Source: Anodontia alba (taxonomy: Eukaryota > Mollusca > Bivalvia > Lucinida > Lucinidae). Taken from it: 64,000 nucleotides of DNA. Every line of letters begins with the position of its first letter. Positions within the stretch are counted from its first letter, which is position 1. Where the stretch lies: positions 30,581,129 through 30,645,128 of the forward strand of contig OZ024828.1 of NCBI GenBank assembly GCA_964016985.1. The letters run 5' to 3'. A model generated the notes under the pieces. It did not search any database, was not told the origin of the DNA, and worked only from the letters and a program-made list of their open reading frames with translations. The translations under genes were made by a program, and so were the position numbers. Below are positions 46,500-56,938 of the stretch, piece after piece.

Positions 46500-46800
46500 T
46501 CAGTTTCCCATAAGTGGAGTAAAAAGAGATATCTTTATTTCAACCATATATACAGATACCTCTAATTGAAATGCAGATATCTGTATTTGAAGTGCATATA
46601 TCTGTAACAGACACTCGTGTATTATGATCGAAAATACAGATATATGTATTTCAAACACAAATTTCTTTATTTCAGTTAGAGAAATCTCAATTTCAATTAC
46701 AGATATCTGCATTTGAAAAAGAAGTATCTCTAATTGCAATAAAAAACATATATATCTGCATAGATATATCGGCATTTGAAATGCAGCCATCTACATCAAA
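46500..46800. repeat. GATATCTGCATTTGAAAT array, partly palindromic
   Basis: About 14 diverged units alternate AGATATCTGYATTT with its near inverse AAATGCAGATATCT. This produces a - strand frame with repeating Gln-Met-Gln-Ile-Ser words, which I do not regard as coding. Confidence 0.7.
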
Positions 46801-46819
46801 TCGGGTTGCCACAATCGAG

Positions 46820-46920
<101 letters not shown>

Positions 46921-47089
46921 CCAATTAGTTCCCGCCCCCATCAGCACTCTTAGTGTTTTGATGATAAGCATTTTAATCTTACCTGACACCATTGTGTTAT
47001 TTCCGTATAGAGTCATGCAGACGTTACACAGATGAAGTCATGCAAGGTCACTGACGTAATTCATTTGCTTACAAATAGTTTATTAGTAG

Positions 47090-47193
<104 letters not shown>

Positions 47194-47399
47194 ATTTTTC
47201 AGTAACAGGAATATTTGCATCATATTAGCAAACAAGAGGAGCATAATAGCCCTGTATAGCTTCCCTAAGAGTCCAAGCAAAACAAGGCCTGCAGCATCTG
47301 ACAACTTAAGCCGGCTCACTTGGTTGCGTTGTGCTTGTTAATAAGTAAATGTTCACAGAAAATCCAGGAAGAATACTAGCAGCTTCAGTGTTTCATGGC

Positions 47400-48510
47400 A
47401 AAACAATGTAACTTCACTTTTTCTATGACTTTGGGCAAAGGTCAAGGGTGATCATTTTGAAGGAGATATAGGGGCATAATTCTGTAACAACTGAAAGGAG
47501 AGTTACGTTTCTCTCTCTAAGCACATTGTCTGAACACGCCTCATACTTGTATAAAATTTCATGAAGAATCCTAAACGATATTTAAGTTAAAGAGCTGACA
47601 CCAGGACACCTCAATAAATAGTCGAACCTCAATAGCTGGAACACCGACGGCTCGTTTCCCATGGTTAATTCTAACTCGTTTTTGGGTCCCTATGAAATTC
47701 CTCCGTTAACTCAAGAAAACAAATATTTAGAGAAATGTTCACATTTTATCATAAAATTGTATGTATGATTTGTAGAAAATCGAAAAGATTTCCCTAAAAC
47801 CGCTATTTGCTTCCTGACCTGGCGCCATGATTAACCCTCAGTGGCTCGAACTACCCGTATCTCGAACAAATTTCTATGATCCCGAAGATGTTCGAGCCAT
47901 TGAAGTTTGACTATATTACATAACACAAAATATTGTCTGAAATAAACAAAGGGGCATAATTCTGTCAGAATTGAAAGTTGGGTCACGGTTCTTTTTCTGT
48001 GTACATTGTCTGAATATGCCTTACATTTATACAAAATTTGATGAAGAAACCTTAAACAATTTTAAAGTTATAGAACTGCCAAGAGGGCATAGCCTCACTA
48101 TATGAATGGACAAGACATATTGCCTAAAATAAACAAAGGGGCATAATAATGACAGAACTGAAAGTAGGATTACGGTTCGTTTTTTTCTGCACGTTGTCTG
48201 ATCATTCCTTATATTTGTGCAAAGTTTCATTTAGAAATCTTAAATAGTTTTACAGTTATAGACAGAACACTAAATATTGCCAATTTAAACTTGACCTTGA
48301 AGTGTGGCCTTGAAGTTCATTGGACAGGAGTCATTCATGAGTTCTGCACATCGTCTAGGTATGGCCAACATTTGAACAAAGTTTAATAAAGACTCCTTCA
48401 ATCCATGAAGGTGATAAGGAGGGGACACGAAAAGTTACCGGACAGACGGACGGACGGACGGACAAAGTGACGACATAATACGATCCGTCTTTCGACGGGC
48501 GTATAACTAT
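47400..48510 (-). repeat. Hairpin-array type repeat ending in (CGGA)n
   Basis: Units with GGGGCATAATTCTGTMAGAA, TGAAAGTNGGGTTACGGTTC, TTTATACAAAATTTSATGAA and AGTTATAGAACTG (about 47462, 47942, 48138). The end has GACGGACGGACGGACGGACA at about 48447 and GTCTTTCGACGGGC, so read on the - strand it has the same GTCCGTCCG head as the array at 31.34 kb. Interrupted by a pogo-like MITE. Confidence 0.75.
47619..47914. mobile_element. Pogo-like MITE, copy 4, without hairpin core
   Basis: Ends (C)AGTCGAACCTCAATAGCTGG and TTCGAGCCATTGAAGTTTGA then CTA, with TA next to both. At the place of the core it reads AAATTGTATGTATGATTTGT and continues GAAAATCGAAAAGATTTCC. The whole ~65 bp hairpin is missing, leaving only outer GTATG sequence. 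Confidence 0.8.
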
Positions 48511-48545
48511 TACTGAAAGCAGTCTTTTTGTTGTTGTTGTTCTTT

Positions 48546-48592
48546 TTCTTTCTTTCTTTCTTTTATTTATTTATTTATTTATTTATTTTGTT
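48546..48592 (+). repeat. (TTTC)n/(TTTA)n microsatellite
   Basis: Four TTTC-like units, then six TTTA units. Confidence 0.9.
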
Positions 48593-48836
48593 TTGTAATC
48601 TTTGTTGTCTTTTAAAAACGCAGCATATAGTTTGTGTAAATTAAAACACTAAATGAGATTATAACTTCGTCTCAATAATTTTTGACAGAAATCACTATAA
48701 ATTGCGACAATGTTGCTTCTTGTTCAGCCTAGTTCTAAAAATTACTGATATAATTGTTCAAACAATAGTTTATGGGAAGAAAGAACATTTTACCGTTACG
48801 GTAATAACCCTAAGTATGGGGAGAGACTGGCCTGAG

Positions 48837-48894
48837 TAAACAGTAAAAACCCAGATCAGACGCCACGGCATCTAATCAGGGCTACAGTGTTTGC
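48837..48894. repeat. Short hairpin, family D
   Basis: TAAACAGTAAAAACCCAGAT, CAGACGCCACGGCATCTAAT, CAGGGCTACAGTGTTTGCC; worn. Confidence 0.65.
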
Positions 48895-49639
48895 CTCGCA
48901 TTCGGCAATATGCTTGGTGTCAGTGGTAGCTTGGTTCTATGATTGTGGCTCTTCCTGGACGTATTGCACGGTCCGTCAATGTTGGGCGATACGGCCAGTT
49001 GTGGTTAGTGCTCTATAATCAAGCCGACGTTGTATTAGTTTTGAAGAAACATCTAGTTATTGGTCAATTCGTTTGGTCTCGTTTTTGATTGGTCGAAATT
49101 GTTCATTGGTGTTTCGTTAAAGTGGTTGGCCTTTTCATAATGTTAAGCAACGGAGGTCGCGGTTAGTAGTTGAATGGGTAACCGCGGTGCCTGACTTCGT
49201 GAAAGACCCGACAAACGCACTGGCACTCGACGGTATATTTGTTGTTTGTTGTTGTTTTTTTTTTTTTTTTTTTTTTTACAGATTATGGGATTTGGAAATA
49301 TCCTCTAGCTCACTGTCAAGTTTCAAATCGACCAGTTGCGAAATAACAAACAAAGACATAAAACATCATATGCCTATAGTGTCGTATTGTCTATGGGAGT
49401 GACATTTGGCAAATAATTTATTTCATAACCGAATGACTTGAAATTTGATAGAAAAGTAATGATAGGCTAACATTTTATAATATGTAAAACAAATCACAAA
49501 TATACAGTCGTGTGCCTGTGGACAAACGCTACAGAAAGACTATACGGGGCGTGCAAAGCTGCAAAAGCTGGTTCTATACTATTTTCAGACATATTAACAG
49601 GTCGAAACTAGTATTAAAGGACATAACTTCAAGAACCAG
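48895..49639. other. Non-coding stretch
   Basis: No gene. GATTGTGGCTCTTCCTGGAC at about 48941 is the small dispersed repeat also seen near 26.46 and 31.31 kb; a T run lies at about 49254-49277. Confidence 0.4.
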
Positions 49640-49905
49640 TGGGATAAGGAGTTAAGGTGTTCCAATATTTAGGATATTTGCGATTTGATAAAATTACCGT
49701 AGTTACTCTATGTATTCGGACAGAAAGTCCTTGGCAAATAGTGTAGAACAGATCAGACGCCGCTAAATGCGGCGTCTGATCAGGTTCTACACTGTTTGTC
49801 ACTCATTCAGCATTTTACACACACTCACAGGCAGTAAAATGGACTGTTGATGAGAAGTATAAAGTAAAGAGCAAGTGTGCGAATACTAAGGGTAAATAGG
49901 ATATT
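49640..49905. repeat. Extended family D block with outer arms
   Basis: The hairpin at 49734-49800 (GTGTAGAACAGATCAGACGC/GCGTCTGATCAGGTTCTAC, GTGTAGAAC matched by GTTCTACAC) is enclosed in longer, weaker flanks (GTGGGATAAGGAGTTAAGGT ... ACTAAGGGTAAATAGG). This shows the hairpin is the centre of a longer element whose outer parts are usually lost. Confidence 0.65.
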
Positions 49906-50059
49906 CCAAATTTATCAAATGTATCTAACTTTTCCCATGAAAATGAAATTTTCAGTCAAAGGTGTGTTGGAGGTGGGGGGTGTAGTTGACCGAACCCCCG
50001 AACACTACTTTTAATCAGTTTCTGAAAGGTCAGCCAGATTGTACAATTTGATCAAATGC

Positions 50060-51171
50060 TTATCCTGATTTTCGTTTGTGGCCAGCTGCCTTCCTTTTCA
50101 CTTCAGCCTTCGGACTTGTTGTTTTAATGTCATCCGGCTTGTAACATGTGTTATTATGAATAAATGTAGCCATACTCTTGTAGCTTTTTCTGTTCAAATG
50201 AATATTGTTTAACATTTTGCACAGGTTACAGTATGGTACATTGCGGCTGGTCTCGGAGAAATATATTTCTTTTTTCTTCATGTAATCAGTGAAGTGTACC
50301 TCGCTAGAACCAACCATTAATAGATAATTAGCCAAATCTTTAATGCTGTTGAAATTGGACGTGTCAATGAAAGTGTCATTCGGTAAAAGAGTTGAATAAT
50401 CAGCACCTCCTCGCACGATCATTATAGCATCAAATTGATAATACAGAAAAAATTTCTCTGTTATGTAGTCTTTGCATAATGAGTTTTCGAAGCTTAGATA
50501 AAACTTATATTTTCTATTGATTAATTCACCTCGGTCTTCTGTAAGTTGTTTTCCACAGTCTCCGTAAACGTCTACTTCGAATCCATGTTCCTGTAGCTGT
50601 TTGACGAAAACTTCTCGTAAGCTCTCCGTTGGACAATGGCTAACAATCCAAGCTGCCATTTTGGTTTTGCGCTTGAAAATTGCACTGTAATTTCGTGTTA
50701 TTGGAACCGTTCGTTTTATTAGATATCCGTAAGGTTTATTTATATCTGAATCCACCCTATAAGTCATGGACCAGTTCATAGCATTTTTCCAGTACTCATT
50801 TTGATAGATCTTTGAGTGTTTAGGAATGTTGATCGGAGATTCCAAAGAATAAAATATCCATGGCTGATCCACTGGGCGTTTAGTTCCTACGAGTTCGGGT
50901 TTTAGAGGCATACGAGGACAGGTAATGCAAAATATAACCGCAGAGCTTTTTGAGATTAATTGCACATTTGCTGTAAAGAAACAGTTATTGTATGAACAGT
51001 CTTTTACCATGCTATTTAGACTTGATAAGTTGATCCAGTGGGGCTTGTTGTACCACAGAATAGGTTTTGGCAAAGATCCTATTGTTACGTTTGTATGGAG
51101 GTTACGGCTTTCATCTCCACTATCTACCAGAGGCCAGGTTGGTTTCGCTGCCATTGTTTTACTATTCATAC
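50060..51171 (-). CDS. Alpha-1,3-fucosyltransferase (GT10), catalytic exon
   Basis: Residues 57 (shared codon) to 426 of a predicted ~426-residue Golgi enzyme that moves fucose from GDP-fucose onto GlcNAc-containing glycans. The GT10 landmarks in order: IFYSLESP (162-169), NWSMTYRVDSDI (189-200), KMAAWIVSHCPTESLRE (227-243), then the donor-binding signature YLSFENSLCKDYITEKFF (280-297), GGADYSTLLP (311-320) and CNLCKML near 371. The tail is Lys/Arg-rich. The acceptor TTTATAACAG|GTATGAAT leaves GT, which completes AGT with the A at the end of the anchor exon. All family motifs are present, so it is probably active; whether it works on the N-glycan core or on antennae cannot be told. ATTAAA about 46 bases past the stop could be the polyadenylation signal. 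Confidence 0.92.
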
Positions 51172-51205
51172 CTGTTATAAATATAGGGATCAAAGATGGT
51201 TTTTC

Positions 51206-51316
51206 ATGCATTAACATTCCCCAGGTCCCGAGGGAGGTGTTGAAAACCGAGGCCGGAGGCCGCGGTTTTCAACACCTCCCTAGGGACCTGGCGACTGTTA
51301 ATGCATTGAAAAATCA
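51206..51316. repeat. Long hairpin next to the fucosyltransferase acceptor
   Basis: Arms of about 50 bp: TGCATTAACATTCCCCAGGT, CCCGAGGGAGGTGTTGAAAA and CCGAGGCC, against GCCGCGGTTTTCAACACCTC, CCTAGGGACCTGG and TGTTAATGCA. It begins 35 bp upstream (in gene sense) of the catalytic exon. ATTAACAGCGCGTGAATTAC and GTTAATGCACGGC words follow to 51,460 and look like outer parts of the same element. Confidence 0.85.
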
Positions 51317-51570
51317 TGTTCGATCGCTATTATTGCATGAAAATTGAAAACATTTCCTATATTTTGCGTTATTTTTGCACTATTTTGTCGTGCATTAACA
51401 GCGCGTGAATTACTTTGTTAATACACGGCTTTTCGTCGGTTAATGCACGGCTATTAATAACGTGCGACACTGCTTTTTATGCAATAATACAAGTTAATAC
51501 ACTTGTCTCACAATGTGTGAAAATGTATCTAGACATCCCATTTATAAATAGACACTGAAAGAGACACTGG

Positions 51571-51635
51571 CAAACAGTGTAGACCCAGATCAGATGCCGC
51601 AGAACGCGGCGTCTGATCTGTGTCTACAGTGTTTG
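51571..51635. repeat. Short hairpin, family D
   Basis: CAAACAGTGTAGACCCAGAT, CAGATGCCGC, GCGGCGTCTGATCTG, TGTCTACAGTGTTTG. Lies in the fucosyltransferase intron. Confidence 0.85.
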
Positions 51636-51854
51636 TTTTAATTACAGGAATATCTGTGAATTATGTCATAGTAAAACACCCTTCTTTAGGGAATGGAGCA
51701 GCCCAAAGAGCAGAGGTAGAAGCGTCCACTCGACGTAAATGGGTTAACTTACTTATACAAACGAAAATTTCTTAGACATAGCTCTAAATAAAATAAAAGT
51801 AAATTAAAAGTCATTTTATTCTACCCAAAATCTTTTTTGAAATCTTCTTACTGC

Positions 51855-51930
51855 TGCTCAAAACATATGTTATGAGTACGGTTTAAATCGCCTCACATTT
51901 TTTTTTTTTTTTTTTTTTGTGGGAATAAGA
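51855..51930. repeat. Shared hairpin core, one arm replaced by poly-T
   Basis: ACTGCTGCTCAAAACATATG, TTATGAGTACG, AAATCGCCTCA then a T run and GTGGGAATAAGAAA. Only the left arm survives. Confidence 0.55.
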
Positions 51931-52143
51931 AACTTCTCATTTAGAGCAATGTAAACGCATTGATAAGCTTGTTTTAAACATGCAAAATAGTGGAAATTTG
52001 GCTGATAAGCTTAACCCTTTCTTTTCATTATGTATTATGGGTGGGGTGCGGGAGGGAGTGGGGTTGCAGTGCATATTACTTAGACTTATTAACGTAACAA
52101 TTGCATGATTTTGCACATCTGCTCAGTCTGAAAATAGTCTTCG

Positions 52144-52387
52144 CGTTACGAAAACACGCTATGCAAATATATAGAAAATTTCACCTCCACAATCTGAAAA
52201 TTTTCAGATAAAAACTCTGATTGTTTTCATATTTCTGCTCAAAACATAGATTGTGGGTACCCGTTAGAATCGCCTCGGCTATGTTTTGAGCAAAAATAAG
52301 AAAATAATGTATACCTTTAACCCCAATTTTACTATATAAAAGTGGGGTTCAAGGGGGTCAAAATTATATAAGCCTGTTTTTGTGATG
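52144..52387 (+). mobile_element. Element A, copy 14, right arm deleted
   Basis: Left end CGTTACGAAAACACGC, right end TTTTTGTGATG. The left arm runs to TTAGAATCGCCTCGGC, then jumps to TATGTTTTGAGCA, losing the right arm. The left arm has T at the variable position, like the pogo-like cores. Confidence 0.85.
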
Positions 52388-52524
52388 GCTTGTCGCTGTC
52401 TGGATAGGAACGACCCGCAATCGACTAAAGTTAAAGTACCCAGGAAATTCCTCAATCACGTCTCACTGCCTTCCTGGGGTATCAAATGGAGGAGAAATGA
52501 AAACTAAGTAGTACAGAACTAAGG

Positions 52525-53208
52525 AACTCCAGAAGGGACATTTCCTTTCCAATATTTAGAAGAAAAGAAATTAGACAGTATGTTGTTTAAACGAGATCTT
52601 TATGTTGAAAAAACGATATAATAAGTCGTTTCAACGACGTATTATGTTGTTTTATTTTCCATTCTGTTTTCTTGGTTAGTTTTCTGTCTAATGTTTAGAA
52701 GAAAAAAAAAAAAAAAAAAACAGAACAATAAACAATAAAATACAAAACGGAGAAAAAAATAGACATTTCCTTTCTAATATTTAGCAGAAAAGAAATCAAC
52801 GGAAAAACAGAACAGAATTAAAACAAAAATAACACATTCCGTTGCCGATATTTAGCAGAAAAGAAATTAAAACAAGCAAAACAGGACGGAAATTAAAACA
52901 AAAAAAAAATAAAAAAAATGTTCCTTTCCATTATTTAACAGAAAAGAATTTAAAACAATAAACACAGAACAGAAATTTAAATAAATATAGCACATTGAAT
53001 GTTTTCTTTTCTGCTAAGTTTCAGAAGGGAAATGTCTGTTTTTGTTTAGGTTTTAATTTCCGTTCTGCTTTTATTGTTTTAAATTTCTTTTCTGCTAAAT
53101 ATCGGAAAGGCGAAATGGTATTTTTGTTTAAATTTCTATTCTATGTTTATTGTTTTGATTTCTGTTCTGCTAAATATCAGAAAGGAAGTGTTTATTTATT
53201 TATTTTTT

Positions 53209-53252
<44 letters not shown>

Positions 53253-53939
53253 CCGTTCTTTTCTGCTAAATATTGGAATGGAAATGTCCCTTCAAGGGTT
53301 CTGTACAGAACCCTTGAAGGGACATTTCCTTTCCGATATTTAGCAGGCAAGAAATTACTATGTTATTTAAAATAGATCTTTATGTTGAAAACAAAAGACA
53401 TAATTAGTCGTTTAAGCGACATAATATGTTGTTTTATTTTCCATTCTGTTTTCTTGGTTTAGTTTTCTGCCCAAGGTTTAGAAGAAAAGAAAAGAAAACA
53501 ATAAAATGCAGAACGGAAATAAAAACAAACAAAAAAAAAGGACATTTGCTTTCTGATATTAAGCAGACAAGAAATCAACAGAAAAACAGAACAGAAATTA
53601 AACACATTTCGTTTCCGATATTTAGCTGAAATGAAATTAAAACAATCAAAACAGAACGGAAATTAAAACGAAAAAAAAAATGTCCTTTCCAATATTTAGC
53701 AGAAAGGAATTTAAAACAATAAATACAAAACAGAAATTATAACAAAAATAGCACATTTCTTTGCCGCTATTTTTGCAGAAAAGAAATTAAAACAAAAATA
53801 GAATGGAAATTAAAACAAAAACATAGAATGGAAATTGAAACAAACTAGTATCTCGTTTTGACGACTTATTATGTCGTTTTTTTTTTTTTTTTTTTTTTGT
53901 TTTTTTTTTTGTTTTTTTTTTTTTTTTTTTGTTTTTTTT

Positions 53940-53977
<38 letters not shown>

Positions 53978-54685
53978 TTGTTGTTGTTGTTTATTTTTTT
54001 TTTTCAACTTTATGATCTCGTTTTAACGACATAATATATCGTTTAAACGACATTATATCGTTTATTCAACATAATTTGTTATGATGTTAAAACAAGATCA
54101 TTATGTTGAAGAAACGATACAATAATTCGTTTAAACGACATATTATGTTGTTTAAACGAGATCTTTTTATTTTTTTTTAATTTCTTTTCTGCGAAATATC
54201 GAAATGGAAATGTGTTATTTTTGTTTTTGTTACTGTTCTGTTTTTATTGTTTAGATTTCGTTTTTGCTAACTATCGGAAAAGAAATACATTGTCTTTGTT
54301 TTAATTTCCGTTCTACTTTTTATTGTTTTAATTTCTTTTCTCATAAATGTCGGAAAAGAAATATGTTATTTTTGTTTTAAGTTCTGTTCTGTTTTTATTG
54401 TTTTGGTTTCTTTTCTGCTAAACATCAGAAGGAAAATGTCTATTTTTGTGTTTTAATTACCGTTCTGCTTTTATTGTTTTAATTTCTTTTCTGCTAAATA
54501 TCGGAAAGAAATGTGTTATTATTGTTTCAATTTTTGTTCTATTTTTATTGTTTTGATTTCTGTTCTGCTAAATATCAGAAAGGTAATGTATATTTTTTTT
54601 CTTTTAATTTACGTTCTTTTTTTTTTTAATTTACGTTTTTTTCTGCTAAATATTGGAATGGAAATGTCCCTTCAAGGGTTCCGTA
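52525..54685. repeat. Double foldback array, ~70 bp units
   Basis: Units of ~70 bp (AAGGGACATTTCCTTTCC, AATATTTAGCAGAAAAGAAA, TTAAAACAATAAA, CAGAACGGAAATTAAAACAA) run forward from 52530 to about 52990, reversed to about 53300, forward again from 53313 to about 53840, and reversed from about 54170 to 54680. AAGGGTTCTGTACAGAACCCTT marks the join at about 53297-53318. Blocks of TTTAAACGACATATTATG and GTCGTTT words are interspersed. Long T runs (53201-53247, 53878-54004) divide the halves. Confidence 0.8.
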
Positions 54686-54690
54686 AAATA

Positions 54691-55046
54691 CAGTCGAACT
54701 TCAATGGCTCGAACATCATTGGGACCATGGAAATTTTGTTCGAGGTATGGGTAGTTCGAGCCACTGAGGGTTAATTACGGCGCAAGGTCAGGAAGCAAAT
54801 GGTGATAAGTTAGGGATTTTTTTATCTTCTCTACAATAATTGTATGTTGAGTGTACTCATTAGAATCTCCTCGATGATGTGATTCTAATGAATACACACA
54901 ACATACAATTTCATGATAAAATCAGAACATTTTCGTAAATATCTGTTTTTTGGACCTATCGGAAGAATTTCATAGGGACTCAAAATCGAGTTCGAATGAT
55001 CCATGGTAAACGAGCCATCGGTGTTCGCGCTGTTGAGGTTTTACTG
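54691..55046. mobile_element. Pogo-like hairpin MITE with shared core, copy 5
   Basis: TA|CAGTCGAACTTCAATGGCTC to GAGGTTTTACTG|TA. Core at about 54839-54912 in the T:A form with unpaired changes (ATCTCCTCGATGATGTGATT). It stands 6 bp beyond the foldback array. Confidence 0.85.
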
Positions 55047-55228
55047 TAGTGACAAAACAACTCCACATATGAAGCCACCGGCGTAATAACAAAGGAGAAC
55101 TGCAACAGAGGAATAGCCTTGGAACGGTCAGTCAGGAAACCACTTGGGGTTTAAAGTAGTATTACTCGCGCGAAACCTCAGCCTTTCAATTTAGGCTCGT
55201 GGATAACGAAATTCTGTGCGTATGTGTA

Positions 55229-55275
55229 GTCCGATGACGGCCCGATGTAGATTTACGTAGAATGCTAGCTGGGAG
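55229..55275. mobile_element. CCCAG-ended MITE fragment
   Basis: ACGGCCCGATGTAGATTTAC and GTAGAATGCTAGCTGGGA match one arm of 3155-3261. Confidence 0.6.
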
Positions 55276-55950
55276 TGACATAATCACATTCTAGTATGCA
55301 CGCTTTAAAACAATTAGTACAAAAGAACGGGCGAGGTCTGCCACGACACAATTTGTAATAACGCCGCAATTTGTTACATGTGTAAGCTTTTTAAACTTAC
55401 CCTAGAAATTTCAAATCATATGTACTTGTTTATTTGTTGCAACTGATCAGGGGACAAAACTGGACAGTTTACATAGAAGAAGTAAATTTGCAAACTTTTA
55501 GCATGATTTAATGCAAAACCATTCGTCGTAAGTACATATGCACAAATGTTTTATTCTAGTCATTCGTTTTAAAAAAAAAATCGAATGTTTTTAATTTTTT
55601 TCCATGGTAAAAATGGCTGCAAAATATGCAAAACTTGATAGAGTAGGTAGTTTAGATACAAGTTTTCAACAAGTTCATCTCGTTCAAAATTTCTGAAATT
55701 TTCACAGCATTGTTACTGAAAATCAATAATGTGAAATCAGTAATGAAAATTAAAAAAAAAAGATACATATTTTAACAGAAAATCTTTAAAAGAAAATAAA
55801 AAAAATCCAGCAGACCCATTTCGGCCATGAAATAATTCTTTCATAAATATTTGAAAACAAAGCACATAAGCAGAAAGCAAAATGGTTTCTAATAAGATAT
55901 TGCAAATCGCAAATCAATTTTATCACTCAGAATAAAACGTCAAATAAAAA
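55276..55950. other. Non-coding stretch
   Basis: No gene seen; AT-rich and inside the fucosyltransferase intron. Confidence 0.4.
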
Positions 55951-56094
55951 CATCACGAAAACATGCTATATAATTTTGACCCCTTAAACCCCACTTTTAT
56001 ATAGTAGAACTGGGGTTTACAGGGGTATACATTATTTTTCTTATTTCTGATCAAAACATAGATTGTGGGTACTCGTTAGAACCGCCTCGCCGAG
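55951..56094 (-). mobile_element. Element A, copy 15, half copy
   Basis: Right end and right half intact (CATCACGAAAACATGC, AAACCCCACTTTTATATAG) up to the tip of the hairpin (GAACCGCCTCGCCGAG), where it stops exactly at the palindrome centre. Everything beyond the centre is absent. Confidence 0.85.
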
Positions 56095-56574
56095 TGCACA
56101 TAAGTAGCGTATTATTATTTTATAACTGCAGCAGACTTGGGCTCCTGCATCGGAAAACTATGGCAGAAATAAAATAAAACCGTGTGATGCATTTCATTGT
56201 TAACAGTCAGGCCCGGATCCAGGGGTGGGCAAAAGGGGCACATGCCCCCCCGAAGTGACCGCTAGTCATACCTTGCCCCCCGTATTTTTCGATATTACAC
56301 TCTTATGCATTAGTTACCCAGATACCTGTGATCTCCAGAAAACGGAGTTCATAAATGATAATGAAAGAGCCTTTAGTAAATGGCATGCTGTGATTTGTCA
56401 ATAACTTGTTAATATTGCCCTGCTGATAGGTAGCATATGGTCTTCTGTCTTACAAATACATGATTTCACATTTTACATCTTTTTATCTAGATAATGTAGA
56501 TGTATGAGTAGAAACGGTTTTAGCATTCTTTTATTTATTTTTTTTTTTCGAGATTTTAATCCTAACCACCCTCT

Positions 56575-56740
56575 CTGCTAATTCAGCAATCGACAAATTG
56601 GTGACATTTGTCTTAATTTACCCTTTAAACAGGATTTGACATTTCATACAAATTGTCTCCTGTTTTCTGAGAAATGTAATAAAAATATCTCAAAATGTTG
56701 TCTGCTAAAAAAGTTACCCATAGAGCTAGGTGTTAATTTA
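56575..56740. repeat. Family K foldback
   Basis: CTGCTAATTCAGCAATCGAC, ACAGGATTTGACATTTCATA, ATATCTCAAAATGTTGTCTG, CTAAAAAAGTTACCC. Confidence 0.65.
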
Positions 56741-56876
56741 TTTATTTAGCCTCAGAGAAAACACTGTCTTTGGAGTTACAACCAGGTATGAAATAGATCA
56801 GACTGCGCAGCTTCAGAGAAAAACTAGAGTCTTGAAAAACTGGATATGTTATACCATCTAAGCAGTGAACAGGAAA

Positions 56877-56938
56877 TGAAGGCGCTGATCAGACTATGCA
56901 GATGCAACAGGCTGATCTGCGCCTTTGATGTTCGCAAA
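56877..56938. repeat. Family E hairpin
   Basis: GAAGGCGCTGATCAGACTAT against CAGGCTGATCTGCGCCTTTG; arms imperfect. Confidence 0.65.

Noticed and set aside
46500..46790. 96-codon - strand frame with repeating Gln-Met-Gln-Ile
   Set aside because: The repetition comes from GATATCTGCATTT units; no start context, splice sites or known family.
51172..51217. Upstream extension of the fucosyltransferase frame (16 codons) as its true start
   Set aside because: A phase-matched acceptor at 51172 and a separate anchor exon explain the gene better. The extension has no membrane anchor and overlaps the flank of a hairpin.
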